64,000 nt of DNA from Pectobacterium aquaticum (GCF_003382565.3 NZ_CP086253.1:2418001-2482000), one strand, 5' to 3'. Shown: positions 9,067 to 17,752, counted from the first letter of the stretch. Made by a program: numbers and translations. The notes: generated by a model from the sequence alone, not told the origin.

Positions 9067-9094
9067 GAAAAGCCCGACGAAAGTCGGGCTTTTG
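9067..9094 (+). terminator. Intrinsic terminator after dsbB
   Basis: AAAAGCCCGAC pairs with GTCGGGCTTTT around a four-base loop. It follows the ERIC element and probably ends the dsbB transcript; its symmetry means it could also stop leftward transcription from the small gene at 9131. Confidence 0.8.
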
Positions 9095-9130
9095 GTAACT
9101 GTTTCTACGCTTACAGGCTTGTGCCACCTC

Positions 9131-9328
9131 TCACGGCTGTGGTCTGTAGATATCGCGATAATGGCCTAATCTTTCGTTAAAAAAAGGCCTTTTTTCCTGC
9201 GGGATTCTTCGTGATATTTCATCTGCATCGATCTTTTTTGCCTGACTTTCCATAAAAGCGATAGTGGAAGCCGCAAAATCGGTATACTGCTCACTGTACT
9301 CAAGAATAATTTTCTCAAAGTTAATCAC
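9131..9328 (-). CDS. Unrecognised 65-residue protein
   Basis: I do not recognise this small soluble protein. It begins VINFEKIILEYSEQYTDFAA and ends RPFFNERLGHYRDIYRPQP, with an amphipathic helical N-terminal half and a basic, aromatic C-terminal half. The frame is open further upstream, but GGAGGG lies seven bases before a GTG at 9328, which I take as the start. It sits between the dsbB terminator and two further unknown genes on the same strand, in a patch absent from the E. coli order. Confidence 0.65.
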   Translation of the reverse strand: MINFEKIILEYSEQYTDFAASTIAFMESQAKKIDADEISRRIPQEKRPFFNERLGHYRDIYRPQP

Positions 9329-9538
9329 ATGCTCTCCCTCCTGCTGGTTACGTGGCTCTAAAATTATACAACACGCTGGCGATTGCATAGCGGAAACACT
9401 TGCTATTCCTTCTGTAGCTCATCAGAAACCAGTAAAACTTATTGCTTCCTAATACATTTCTACACACGATGAGAAAAAATGCTTAGAAAAAACAATAAAT
9501 AAGTATTTCAGTCAAACTGTGTGACGAAAGTCATTATT

Positions 9539-10141
9539 TTACAATTTGGATTCAGACTTATTGGCTGACGGCTCATCGCCTAAAGGAAGATCAACACCAT
9601 GCCGGGGCAACATTGTATCGAGCGCTTTATCAATTCCTTTTCGTGCTACTGCAGTAGGTTCATCGCTAAGTAGCGCAAAGCCGCCAACAATTATGACCGT
9701 CGTCACCACGGTTGCCAGAAGACCTGGAACGCCAGAAACCAGCCAGCGGCCCACTTTTTTCCCGAAGCCTGGCTTTTGTAGATGATCGCTATAATCTGAA
9801 GCGCGCTCACCCCATTTTAACCAAATGTCCTGTTCAAGTTTTTTAATGCGATCGGCGTAAGAAAGATCGACTCGATTACTTACTCTCGTTGTCAGCTCAT
9901 CAACCATAGCCTGAGCTTTGTCACGGTAAGACTGCAAACGACCGGGGGATATAACAATGTGGTCATGAAACTGTTGCAGCTCTTTTTCTATCTGAGCTTC
10001 ACTGAGCCCAAGCTCCTGCCGAGATTTAACCGCAAGTTCGTCTTTATCACCTTTATACATGGCATAGGCAATAAGCTGTTCTGGATCATTGGGGTCTTTT
10101 ACAAGTTCTGAAAACACCCATCTCTTTGGTTGCTGAGACAT
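9539..10141 (-). CDS. Unrecognised 200-residue protein with one membrane segment
   Basis: No family is recognised. The N-terminal two thirds (MSQQPKRWVFSELVKDPNDP onward) is charged and helical, with a likely coiled stretch around residues 50-110. A hydrophobic segment, GLLATVVTTVIIVGGFALL, at about residues 143-161 would anchor it in the inner membrane, leaving a polar tail of about 40 residues rich in Lys, Asp and Ser. AGGAAG precedes the ATG at 10141. A terminator-like hairpin lies between it and the upstream 67-residue gene, so it may have its own promoter or depend on readthrough. Confidence 0.65.
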   Translation of the reverse strand: MSQQPKRWVFSELVKDPNDPEQLIAYAMYKGDKDELAVKSRQELGLSEAQIEKELQQFHDHIVISPGRLQSYRDKAQAMVDELTTRVSNRVDLSYADRIKKLEQDIWLKWGERASDYSDHLQKPGFGKKVGRWLVSGVPGLLATVVTTVIIVGGFALLSDEPTAVARKGIDKALDTMLPRHGVDLPLGDEPSANKSESKL

Positions 10142-10154
10142 TTTTCTTCCTGAA

Positions 10155-10180
10155 AACAAAAACGCCCCAATAAGGGGCGA
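10155..10180 (-). terminator. Terminator between two unknown genes
   Basis: On the minus strand CGCCCC and GGGGCG form a six-bp GC stem around a short loop, followed by TTTTTGTTTT. It lies directly after the 67-residue gene and overlaps the leader of the 200-residue gene. Confidence 0.7.
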
Positions 10181-10201
10181 AGTCCATGTGAAATGACGAA
10201 G

Positions 10202-10405
10202 TTACCCTTTTCGTACCTTGTTAAAGGCATCCTTGAATATTTCACGTCCCTGAGCCTGAGATAATACAGCACCTGTTGAACCACTTTTTACAACAGAATT
10301 AGCTGATGAAGTTATTCGTTGTGCTGCCACATCCGCAACTGCGGATCTGGAAATATTGCGAATTTCTTCAGGGCTGAGAGTTGGCATGCGATATACATTG
10401 CTCAT
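10202..10405 (-). CDS. Unrecognised 67-residue protein
   Basis: A 67-residue polar protein beginning MSNVYRMPTLSPEEIRNISR and ending FKDAFNKVRKG. It is rich in Ser, Ala, Arg and Lys, without a signal peptide or membrane segment. AAGGAG precedes the ATG. No family is recognised. It is upstream of, and on the same strand as, the 200-residue gene, from which it is separated by a terminator hairpin. AT-rich flanks and the lack of any counterpart in the E. coli order suggest an accessory pair. Confidence 0.65.
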   Translation of the reverse strand: MSNVYRMPTLSPEEIRNISRSAVADVAAQRITSSANSVVKSGSTGAVLSQAQGREIFKDAFNKVRKG

Positions 10406-10491
10406 TTTTCAACTCCTTTTAAACCTGTCACAAGTTTATCAAATGATAAAGAATTCGCATCTTTTTTATTCTATTAGTGAGTAATCAAACA

Positions 10492-10938
10492 CTATCGCGC
10501 CCATTCCGGCTTATTCAGGATATGGTCCTGCCAGTCCACCACCTCACTCTCACGCACGGCGATATGACGCACGGAGATGCGCTCACGGTGCATGGCCGTT
10601 TTATTACCGCAGACCAGCGGGTGCCACTGCGGTAAATCTTCACGTTCATGAATCAGGCGATAAGCACAGGTCGCGGGTAGCCAGTTAAACGTCAGCAGGT
10701 TTTCACGCGTCAGCTTAATGCAGTCCGGCTCGTACTCGAAGCGTTTCTCATAGTTACGACACTGGCAGCTTTTAATATTCAGTTGATTACAGGCGACGTT
10801 AGTAAAGTAGATCTCCTCCGTATCCTCATCAATCAATTTATGCAAACAGCACTGACCGCAGCCATCGCACAGCGACTCCCATTCATCGTCAGACATCTCA
10901 GACAACGTTTTTTGCTGCCAAAAAGGGCGTTCAGTCAT
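10492..10938 (-). CDS. ycgN: YcgN, UPF0260 Cys-cluster protein
   Basis: A 148-residue cytoplasmic protein of the UPF0260 family, nearly colinear with E. coli YcgN. Conserved Cys residues are grouped in LCDGCGQCCLHKL (residues 24-36) and in NVACNQLNIKSCQCRNY, suggesting metal or Fe-S binding; the function is unknown. The frame is open upstream to 11040, but MTERPFWQQKTL at 10938 matches the homologue's start. It lies after ycgM on the same strand with the order seen in E. coli. Confidence 0.92.
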   Translation of the reverse strand: MTERPFWQQKTLSEMSDDEWESLCDGCGQCCLHKLIDEDTEEIYFTNVACNQLNIKSCQCRNYEKRFEYEPDCIKLTRENLLTFNWLPATCAYRLIHEREDLPQWHPLVCGNKTAMHRERISVRHIAVRESEVVDWQDHILNKPEWAR

Positions 10939-11055
10939 GTCTCTTCCCGTTACCTTAGTTGTTAAATCGATAGCGTTGTAAATAAAGATGCGTGATTCTG
11001 GCAGGCGCAGCGGGGAAATGTTGCTGCCCGTCTTCAACACGGGCAGCCAGAGGCG

Positions 11056-11712
11056 TTAGATAATACGCGTACTTAACGTCCGGTCATTGACCGTAATCGT
11101 CAGCATATCGCCAGACAGGATCGGACCGACCCCTTTTGGCGTACCCGTTAAAATAATATCGCCCGCGCGCAGCGTAAAGAAACGGCTCATGTAAGCAATC
11201 AGCGGCAGAATCGGCGTAATCATATCACGCGTGTTGCCCTGCTGGCGCACTTCATCATTCACTTTTACACCCAGATCGGTTTGCTGCGGATCGCCAAACT
11301 CGGCAACCGGAATGAAACCGGAGATCGGGCAAGAACCATCGAACGCTTTGGCTTTCTCCCACGGTTGCCCCGCCTTTTTAAAGTCGGACTGCAAATCACG
11401 CAGCGTCAGATCCAGTGCCACACCATAGCCCGCAATCGCCCGAGCGACGCGTTCTTCATTCGCCTGCTTTAACGGCGTACCGATCAGTACAGCCAGCTCA
11501 ACTTCGTGGTGAACCGAACCCAGATTTTTGGGAATGGCAACGGGCTGGCGTAAGTCACACAGTGCGGTTTCAGGCTTGATGAATAAAACGGGCTCGCTCG
11601 GGGTCGCATTTCCCATTTCTTTGATGTGTTCTGAGTAGTTACTTCCTACGCAAACGACTTTATTTACTGGAAAATCAAGCAGCGCGCCCTGCCAGTCTCT
11701 GTGTTGATACAT
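11056..11712 (-). CDS. ycgM: Fumarylacetoacetate hydrolase family protein YcgM
   Basis: A 218-residue enzyme of the FAH fold, close to E. coli YcgM (219). Members hydrolyse or decarboxylate acylpyruvate-type substrates using a divalent metal. The metal-binding acidic residues are visible in SVHHEVELAVLIG (residues 67-79), and ILTGTPKGVGPI is the conserved closing motif. It is followed on the same strand by ycgN. The physiological substrate is not shown by the sequence. Confidence 0.93.
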   Translation of the reverse strand: MYQHRDWQGALLDFPVNKVVCVGSNYSEHIKEMGNATPSEPVLFIKPETALCDLRQPVAIPKNLGSVHHEVELAVLIGTPLKQANEERVARAIAGYGVALDLTLRDLQSDFKKAGQPWEKAKAFDGSCPISGFIPVAEFGDPQQTDLGVKVNDEVRQQGNTRDMITPILPLIAYMSRFFTLRAGDIILTGTPKGVGPILSGDMLTITVNDRTLSTRII

Positions 11713-12055
11713 GGGTATTCTCCTGCCCTGTCTGTTGGATTATCGCTGCTTTCGTGGCACAGAACACGGCCAAAAGGAAAACAGCTATATAAGAACACGA
11801 TGGTGCAAAACCATCGTTATATCATCGTAACGGGGGTTACCCCAATAGATTTCAGGCGAGCAAGGCAGGGGATCCGATGAGGGAGAAACGAAGTCCTATC
11901 CCATCAAAAAATCGAATCAATTAAATTGTGGCGGGATAAAGTTCAAAAGATGAATATTTATCGCGCGGAATATCCTGCAAATGGCTGAGATATTCCACGC
12001 CAAATTATGTTTTCGGCTTTATCTGAAAATGCACTTTGGTATTATTTTTTTACAT
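11713..12055. other. Intergenic spacer ycgL-ycgM
   Basis: No gene is supported. It should hold the ycgM promoter and the ycgL transcript end. An 8-bp inverted repeat (GGAATATC at 11967 and GATATTCC at 11989) could form a hairpin downstream of ycgL. The stretch near 11831-11890 faintly resembles a decayed ERIC arm, but not enough to call. Confidence 0.4.
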
Positions 12056-12313
12056 TTATACCGGCGTGGTTAATAAGCTCTCGACCGGTGGAGGAACTTG
12101 CAGATAAAAACCCTGCTCCTGTAGCGCAAATTTCACTTTTTCTATATCGGCATTCGCCAGTTTTTTACGCCCATCCAGCGGTAAAAGCATGGACAAGTGC
12201 GGCGTGCCAAAACTTCTCATTAATTCTTCTGGCACGCGTGAGAAATCGTCTTTTTTTTCAACATAAAGATAGGTCTGATCGCGTTTAGCACTTCGATAGA
12301 TCACACAAAACAT
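12056..12313 (-). CDS. ycgL: YcgL domain protein
   Basis: An 85-residue cytoplasmic protein of the YcgL family, of unknown function. MFCVIYRSAKRDQTYLYVEK is essentially the E. coli start, and LPLDGRKKLANADIEKVK is conserved. The frame is open upstream to 12343, but the homologous Met is at 12313. It is divergent from minC, as in E. coli, so the two genes share a promoter region. Confidence 0.93.
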   Translation of the reverse strand: MFCVIYRSAKRDQTYLYVEKKDDFSRVPEELMRSFGTPHLSMLLPLDGRKKLANADIEKVKFALQEQGFYLQVPPPVESLLTTPV

Positions 12314-12449
12314 TTTTTTTACTCTATTTGATGGGAATGCCATCTTGCCTGTATATAATTGTGACTATAACATGCTTACAGCGCTCTGGAATATCATGCC
12401 TTAAATGTTACTCTAGGGATTAAAAGATGCTGAAACTGAGTCAGGATAG

Positions 12450-13136
12450 ATGTCACAAACGCCAATAGAGCTAAAAGGCAGCAGCTTTACCTTATCGGTT
12501 GTTCATTTGCATGATTCCCAACCCGAGGTAATTTACCAGGCACTACAGGAAAAAATAGAGCAAGCGCCTGCTTTCCTGAAAAATGCCCCCGTTGTCATTA
12601 ATGTTGCTGCATTAACAGCGGAAACCGACTGGATAAAATTACAGCAGGCGATTTCATCAACCGGCCTGCATGTCGTTGGCGTCAGCGGATGCACCGACGA
12701 CGTATTAAAGAAAACTATTGTGCAGGCAGGGCTTCCCCTTCTGAGCGAAGGTAAAGTACAACGCCGGGTCGTCGAGCCCGTCGCCGCCGTTCCTGCCGCA
12801 GTGAAAACGAAAGTCATCAACACCCCCGTTCGATCCGGCCAACAAATTTACGCTCGGAACTGTGACTTAATCGTCATAAGCAGCGTGAGCGCGGGTGCTG
12901 AGGTGATTGCCGATGGCAATATTCATATTTATGGCATGATGCGCGGCCGAGCCCTCGCAGGCGTTTCTGGCGATGTTCATAGCCAGATATTCTGTACGCA
13001 TCTGGCCGCAGAACTGGTCTCAATTGCTGGCCGTTACTGGCTAAGCGACCAAATTCCTGAACCGTATTTTGGGCAGCCAGCACGGATTAATCTGAACCAG
13101 CTGGACAATGTTTTAACGATAAAACCTCTAGACTAG
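12450..13136 (+). CDS. minC: Septum-site inhibitor MinC
   Basis: A 228-residue cell-division inhibitor that blocks FtsZ polymerisation away from midcell when recruited to the membrane by MinD. The N-terminal FtsZ-binding domain starts TPIELKGSSFTLSVVHLHDS, and the C-terminal beta-helix domain contains DTPVRSGQ-like NTPVRSGQQIYA and IYGMMRGRALAGVSGD. A short variable linker (residues 100-120) joins them. It is the first gene of minCDE, 20 bases before minD. Confidence 0.97.
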   Translation: MSQTPIELKGSSFTLSVVHLHDSQPEVIYQALQEKIEQAPAFLKNAPVVINVAALTAETDWIKLQQAISSTGLHVVGVSGCTDDVLKKTIVQAGLPLLSEGKVQRRVVEPVAAVPAAVKTKVINTPVRSGQQIYARNCDLIVISSVSAGAEVIADGNIHIYGMMRGRALAGVSGDVHSQIFCTHLAAELVSIAGRYWLSDQIPEPYFGQPARINLNQLDNVLTIKPLD

Positions 13137-13156
13137 AATCTCCCAAGGAAACATTT

Positions 13157-13969
13157 ATGGCACGCATCATTGTTGTTACATCGGGTAAAGGGGGCGTTGG
13201 CAAGACCACATCAAGCGCAGCCATTGCTACCGGTTTAGCCCAGAAAGGAAAAAAAACGGTTGTCATCGATTTTGACATTGGTCTGCGTAACCTCGACCTG
13301 ATCATGGGATGCGAGCGTCGCGTAGTGTATGACTTTGTCAATGTTATTCAAGGTGATGCCACGCTGAATCAGGCACTGATCAAAGATAAGAGAACCGATA
13401 ATCTCTACATTCTGCCAGCATCACAAACACGTGATAAAGATGCGTTAACGCATGAAGGCGTAGAGAAAGTGCTCAACGATCTGGGTGAGATGGAATTCGA
13501 TTTTATCGTGTGTGATTCACCCGCGGGGATTGAAACCGGTGCGTTGATGGCACTCTATTTCGCAGATGAAGCGATTATCACCACCAACCCGGAAGTCTCT
13601 TCTGTTCGCGACTCCGACCGTATTCTGGGTATTCTGTCTTCTAAATCACGTCGTGCCGAGCGTTCTGAAGATCCAATCAAAGAGCATTTGCTATTGACGC
13701 GCTACAACCCAGGTCGGGTGAGCCGTGGCGATATGCTGAGTATGGAAGACGTTCTTGATATCCTGCGGATCCCGCTGGTTGGCGTAATTCCAGAAGACCA
13801 ATCCGTACTCCGTGCTTCTAACCAAGGTGAACCCGTGATTCTCGATACTGAAGCCGATGCTGGTAAGGCTTACGCAGACACCGTTGAACGTCTGCTTGGC
13901 GAAGAGCGTCCTTTCCGTTTTGTTGAAGAAGAGAAGAAGGGTTTCCTTAAACGACTTTTTGGGGGATAA
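13157..13969 (+). CDS. minD: Septum-site ATPase MinD
   Basis: A 270-residue ParA/MinD-type ATPase that binds the membrane as an ATP dimer, recruits MinC and oscillates between poles under MinE. The deviant Walker A motif SGKGGVGKTTSSA (residues 10-22) and the signature DSPAGIETGA are present. The C-terminal amphipathic membrane-targeting helix is intact (KKGFLKRLFGG). Same length as the E. coli protein. Three bases separate it from minE. Confidence 0.98.
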   Translation: MARIIVVTSGKGGVGKTTSSAAIATGLAQKGKKTVVIDFDIGLRNLDLIMGCERRVVYDFVNVIQGDATLNQALIKDKRTDNLYILPASQTRDKDALTHEGVEKVLNDLGEMEFDFIVCDSPAGIETGALMALYFADEAIITTNPEVSSVRDSDRILGILSSKSRRAERSEDPIKEHLLLTRYNPGRVSRGDMLSMEDVLDILRIPLVGVIPEDQSVLRASNQGEPVILDTEADAGKAYADTVERLLGEERPFRFVEEEKKGFLKRLFGG

Positions 13970-13972
13970 ATT

Positions 13973-14242
13973 ATGGCTTTACTGGACTTCTTTCTGTCCC
14001 GCAAAAAAACGACAGCCAATATTGCCAAGGAACGGCTGCAAATTATTGTCGCGGAGCGACGCCGGGGAGATAGCGAACCCCATTATCTGCCGCAATTAAA
14101 GCGAGATATTCTTGAGGTTATCTGTCGATATGTACAGATTGATCCTGAGATGGTGACCGTTCAGCTTGAGCAAAAAGGAGATGATATTTCCGTGCTTGAG
14201 TTGAACGTTACCTTACCGGAAGCGGAAGAAACGCCTAAATGA
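13973..14242 (+). CDS. minE: Topological specificity factor MinE
   Basis: An 89-residue protein that stimulates MinD ATPase and drives pole-to-pole oscillation. The N-terminal amphipathic helix and MinD-contact region are visible (MALLDFFLSRKKTTANIAKE), followed by the dimerisation domain. E. coli MinE has 88 residues. It ends the min operon and is followed by a stem-loop. Confidence 0.97.
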   Translation: MALLDFFLSRKKTTANIAKERLQIIVAERRRGDSEPHYLPQLKRDILEVICRYVQIDPEMVTVQLEQKGDDISVLELNVTLPEAEETPK

Positions 14243-14256
14243 TTTTTCTGCTGTAG

Positions 14257-14282
14257 TATCCCCTGCTTTTACGCAGGGGATA
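14257..14282 (+). terminator. Stem-loop after minE
   Basis: ATCCCCTGC pairs with GCAGGGGAT around a short loop, 15 bases after the minE stop. No U-run follows, so it may stabilise the 3' end instead of terminating by itself. Confidence 0.5.
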
Positions 14283-14462
14283 TCTATTCCCGTCTTACAT
14301 CAAATTAAGTGCATTTCATTTCGCAATAAACTGTATATTCAGCCAGTATTTTGTTTCTTGTTGTATTTTTTCACCGTATTCTTATCACCCTATTTGCTGC
14401 TTTTCTCATGATTGCTTCATCACAGCAAATAAGGCGTATTGATAAGACGTATTTACCGATGA

Positions 14463-15587
14463 TTAATAATCTTGCACAATTTCACGCAGTTCATCACCAT
14501 ATAACTGGCCGCGCCAGCCAGACAACATTTCCGGCATTCCCGTATCTTGCCCGCTTAATTTCCAGTGCCAATTCAGCAGACGATTAATTTGGCGACGTGA
14601 GGCCAATAGCTCGGCGGATAATCCACTCTGTTCGCTCACACGCTGCACCAGTGCTTTAATATCTTTAAACACTTTTTTATAGCTGGGATAGTCGATCAAA
14701 TTATTCACCGGCGGTGGGCAATCCGCATCAGCAATACCGTCCGTCTGTGCAACACAGTCCAGCAGTGTTTTGCCGTGGTAGCGGATTTCAGGGCCGCTCA
14801 GCCCCAGCGAACTCAGTTCACCCAGCGACGTCGGCAGACAACGCGCCACCTGCAACAGATTCTCTTCACGAACGACAAAATTCACCGCGCTGTCTCGCTC
14901 ACGAGCTTTACGCAAACGCCACTCGGCCAGACGCTGAAGGCAAGCCAGATTCCGGCCACGCAGTTGCCAGGCGTTGCCAAATTCGCGATAGGCCAGCGCA
15001 GGTGCCAGGATATCCTGTTTACGCTGACACAGCAGGAGACATTCATCCAGCGCCGCGTTCATCCACCCTGCTGCTTGCGTATCAGCCACCAGTTGAATGG
15101 CCATCGGCAACAAATAGAACACATCGGCAGCAGCGTAATCACACTGTTTTTCGCTCAGCGGACGTGCAAGCCAGTCCGTTCTCGACTCACTTTTATCCAG
15201 CGTCACGCCCATGTAGTCGGCCACTAGCGCAGCAAAACCATACGAGAGCGGCTTACCTAAAAATGCGGCCAGAATCTGTGTATCGATGAAAGGCGTAGGC
15301 AGTGTTCCAAACGCATTGAGAAACACTTCCAGATCTTCACTGCTCGCATGCAGGAATTTAGTGACCTGTTCGTCACGCAGTAACGCCTGAAAGGGTGCCC
15401 AGTCGGTAATCGTTAGCGGGTCGATGAGTGAAAGCTGTTCGCCGTCATACAATTGAATCAACCCTAATTGCGGATAATACGTGCGGGTTCTGACGAACTC
15501 CGTGTCCAATGCCACCTGCGGAAAGCGTCGCGCCTGGGTGCAAACCTGTTGTAACCCAATGTCGGAAGTGATCAACTGATAATTCAA
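14463..15587 (-). CDS. rnd: Ribonuclease D
   Basis: A 374-residue 3'-5' exoribonuclease that trims tRNA and other stable RNA precursors. The DEDD catalytic residues lie in VALDTEFVRT (residues 25-34), FLHASSEDLEVF and YAAADVFYLLP. HRDC domains follow in the C-terminal half. Length matches E. coli RNase D (375). It lies downstream of fadD on the same strand, with the fadD terminator between them. Confidence 0.96.
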   Translation of the reverse strand: MNYQLITSDIGLQQVCTQARRFPQVALDTEFVRTRTYYPQLGLIQLYDGEQLSLIDPLTITDWAPFQALLRDEQVTKFLHASSEDLEVFLNAFGTLPTPFIDTQILAAFLGKPLSYGFAALVADYMGVTLDKSESRTDWLARPLSEKQCDYAAADVFYLLPMAIQLVADTQAAGWMNAALDECLLLCQRKQDILAPALAYREFGNAWQLRGRNLACLQRLAEWRLRKARERDSAVNFVVREENLLQVARCLPTSLGELSSLGLSGPEIRYHGKTLLDCVAQTDGIADADCPPPVNNLIDYPSYKKVFKDIKALVQRVSEQSGLSAELLASRRQINRLLNWHWKLSGQDTGMPEMLSGWRGQLYGDELREIVQDY

Positions 15588-15644
15588 AACGTCATTCTCT
15601 TGGTTGTTTTTACTTTACGGTTCTGGGTCAAATCCGTATCGCCG

Positions 15645-15672
15645 TAAAAAAGAACGCCGGATAAACCGGCGT
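15645..15672 (-). terminator. Terminator after fadD
   Basis: On the minus strand CGCCGG and CCGGCG flank a five-base loop and are followed by TTCTTTTTTACGG, between the fadD stop and the rnd start. Confidence 0.75.
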
Positions 15673-15728
15673 GAAAACATCATATCGCGTCCTGCCTCTC
15701 TCTGGCAGTCGTTTTTCGTAGAAAATCG

Positions 15729-17447
15729 TCAGGCGGCAGCATCTTTCTTTGCCGTTTTCTCACCGCGTAACTCGCGCCGCAGAATTTTCCCCACGTTAGA
15801 TTTCGGCAAATCGTCGCAGAATTCGATCTCTTTAGGCACTTTGTAGCCAGTAAGGTTACGTCGGCAGTGAGTAATGAGTTCCTCTTTCGTTAACGCGTTG
15901 TCGCGTCTGACGACAAAGGCTTTGACTGCTTCACCGGAGACCTCATTCTCCACCCCAACCACCGCGGATTCAGACACGTTGGGATGACGGCTGATCACAT
16001 CTTCAATTTCGGTCGGATAGACGTTAAAGCCGGAAACCAGAATCATGTCTTTCTTACGGTCGATGACTCGCAGGAATCCCTCATCATCGGACGTGACAAT
16101 ATCACCCGTTGCCAGCCAGCCATCTTTTAACACTTCATCCGTAGCGGCAGGCTGCTGCCAGTACCCTAACATCACCTGCGGCCCACGCACCCACAGCTCA
16201 CCGGATTCCCCCGGACCTGCGTCGTTACCATTATCATCAATGATTCTGACATCCGTTGATGGCATCGGTAGCCCAATACTGCCGCTGTAATGCTTCAGAT
16301 CGTACGGGTTGCCCGATACGACCGGAGAACTCTCTGTCAACCCGTAGCCTTCGAGCAGATGTTTACCGGTCAATTTTTCCCAGCGCTCGGCCACCGACTG
16401 CTGTACTGACGCGCCGCCTCCCGCGGACAGCCGCAGTGCCGAAAAATCCAATTCGTGGAATTCTTTATTGTTGAGCAACGCGTTAAATAACGTATTCACG
16501 CCAGTGATTGCGGTAAATGGATACTGTTTCAGCTCTTTCACCACCGCTGGAATATCGCGGGGGTTAGTAATCAGGAGATTCTTCCCACCGAGTTCAAAGA
16601 ACAGCAGCCCATTCACCATCAACGCATAGATGTGATACAGCGGGAGTGCGGTCACTACCAGTTCAGTTCCTTCACGCAAAACAGCACCGTATGCGCCTTT
16701 ACACTGCTCAAGATTCGCCAACATATTGCGGTGTGTGAGCATGGCGCCTTTAGCGACGCCCGTGGTACCGCCGGTATATTGCAGAAATGCCAAATCGGAG
16801 TTGATCATATCGGGACGAATATACTGCTGGCGGCGCCCTTCCTGCAAAACACGACGAAATGATATCGCATCCGGCAGATGGTATTTAGGCACCAGCCGCT
16901 TAATGTACTTCACCACGAAGTTGACCAACGTCCCTTTTGCCGTAGAGAGCTGGTCACCCATGCGGGTCAGGATGACGTGCTTCACTGCCGTGTTATGGAC
17001 AATTTTTTCCAACGTATGCGCAAAGTTAGATACGATAACAATCGTACTGGCGCCGCTGTCTTTTAGCTGATGTTCCAGCTCACGCGGCGTATACAGTGGG
17101 TTAACGTTGACAACCACCATACCCGCACGCAACACGCCAAATAGCGCAACGGGATATTGCAGCAAATTGGGCATCATCAATGCTACGCGATCGCCTTTCT
17201 GCAATTTAAGCTGATTTTGCAAATAGGCCGCAAATGCTCGGCTCCGCTCTTCCAACTTGCGAAACGTCATCACTTCACCCATGTTGACGAACGCGGGCCG
17301 ATCGGCATAGCGCTTCACGCCATTTTCAAACATGTCAATCAACGACGAATAGCGATCCGGATCGATTTCCGCCGGCACATCCGCCGGATAGCGTGATAAC
17401 CAAATTTTTTCCAAGACGTCACTCCCGAGATATTTTTTTAGTGGCAT
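15729..17447 (-). CDS. fadD: Long-chain fatty-acid CoA ligase FadD
   Basis: A roughly 572-residue acyl-CoA synthetase at the inner membrane that activates imported fatty acids for beta-oxidation. The AMP-binding motif YTGGTTGVAKGAMLTH is at about residue 212, the linker and acyl-binding signature include LATGDIVTSDDEGFLRVIDR, and the C-terminal catalytic Lys is in KSNVGKILRRELR. ATG 17447 follows GAGGG by eight bases; a GTG nine bases earlier is possible. The N-terminus is about ten residues longer than in E. coli. A candidate FadR site lies upstream. Confidence 0.96.
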   Translation of the reverse strand: MPLKKYLGSDVLEKIWLSRYPADVPAEIDPDRYSSLIDMFENGVKRYADRPAFVNMGEVMTFRKLEERSRAFAAYLQNQLKLQKGDRVALMMPNLLQYPVALFGVLRAGMVVVNVNPLYTPRELEHQLKDSGASTIVIVSNFAHTLEKIVHNTAVKHVILTRMGDQLSTAKGTLVNFVVKYIKRLVPKYHLPDAISFRRVLQEGRRQQYIRPDMINSDLAFLQYTGGTTGVAKGAMLTHRNMLANLEQCKGAYGAVLREGTELVVTALPLYHIYALMVNGLLFFELGGKNLLITNPRDIPAVVKELKQYPFTAITGVNTLFNALLNNKEFHELDFSALRLSAGGGASVQQSVAERWEKLTGKHLLEGYGLTESSPVVSGNPYDLKHYSGSIGLPMPSTDVRIIDDNGNDAGPGESGELWVRGPQVMLGYWQQPAATDEVLKDGWLATGDIVTSDDEGFLRVIDRKKDMILVSGFNVYPTEIEDVISRHPNVSESAVVGVENEVSGEAVKAFVVRRDNALTKEELITHCRRNLTGYKVPKEIEFCDDLPKSNVGKILRRELRGEKTAKKDAAA

Positions 17448-17487
17448 CGTTGTCACCCTCAGAGGCTTATCGTTATTAACATTATTT

Positions 17488-17508
17488 TAACCCGACCTAC
17501 CAGTTAAC
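17488..17508. promoter_or_regulatory. Candidate FadR operator upstream of fadD
   Basis: On the minus strand the stretch AACTGGTAGGTCGGG, about 45 bases before fadD, keeps the AACTGGT half of the FadR consensus, but the second half is degraded. Regulation of fadD by FadR is established in E. coli; the site itself is only a partial match. Confidence 0.4.
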
Positions 17509-17559
17509 GAACAAACAATGTTCAGGTTGCGAGAACGATCACTAATTTATTCTTTATTC

Positions 17560-17590
17560 AAAAAAAATCAGGCAACCTGCGTCGCCTGAT
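17560..17590 (-). terminator. Terminator downstream of yeaY
   Basis: ATCAGGC and GCCTGAT form a seven-bp stem, and the minus strand continues with eight T residues. It ends leftward transcripts coming from yeaY before the fadD promoter. Confidence 0.7.
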
Positions 17591-17629
17591 TTCTTCACAC
17601 CGAACTAAATAATTTTAGAATCTACCCCA

Positions 17630-17749
17630 TAGGGCGTTATTGGCGCAGTCAGTTTGGACACGGACAGCGCGGAAAAACCGGAGCGTACACGTAGTACGTG
17701 AGGATTTTGAGCACTGCCCAGGTTCAAAATGACAAGTAAAATAGCCCTA
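17630..17749. repeat. 120-bp imperfect palindrome between fadD and yeaY
   Basis: Two 31-base arms (17648-17678 and the complement of 17703-17733) agree at 22 positions. Outer ends begin TAGGGC and finish GCCCTA, and the centre contains the small palindrome GTACACGTAGTAC. The layout is that of a MITE-like or intergenic palindromic repeat; no reading frame is present. Confidence 0.6.
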
Positions 17750-17752
17750 CTC

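Noticed and set aside
12007..12288. 93-codon plus-strand frame opposite ycgL
   Set aside because: Antisense to the conserved ycgL, with no ribosome site or family similarity.
14351..14587. 78-codon plus-strand frame between minE and rnd
   Set aside because: Half of it lies antisense to the rnd 3' end, and the free part has no ribosome site.
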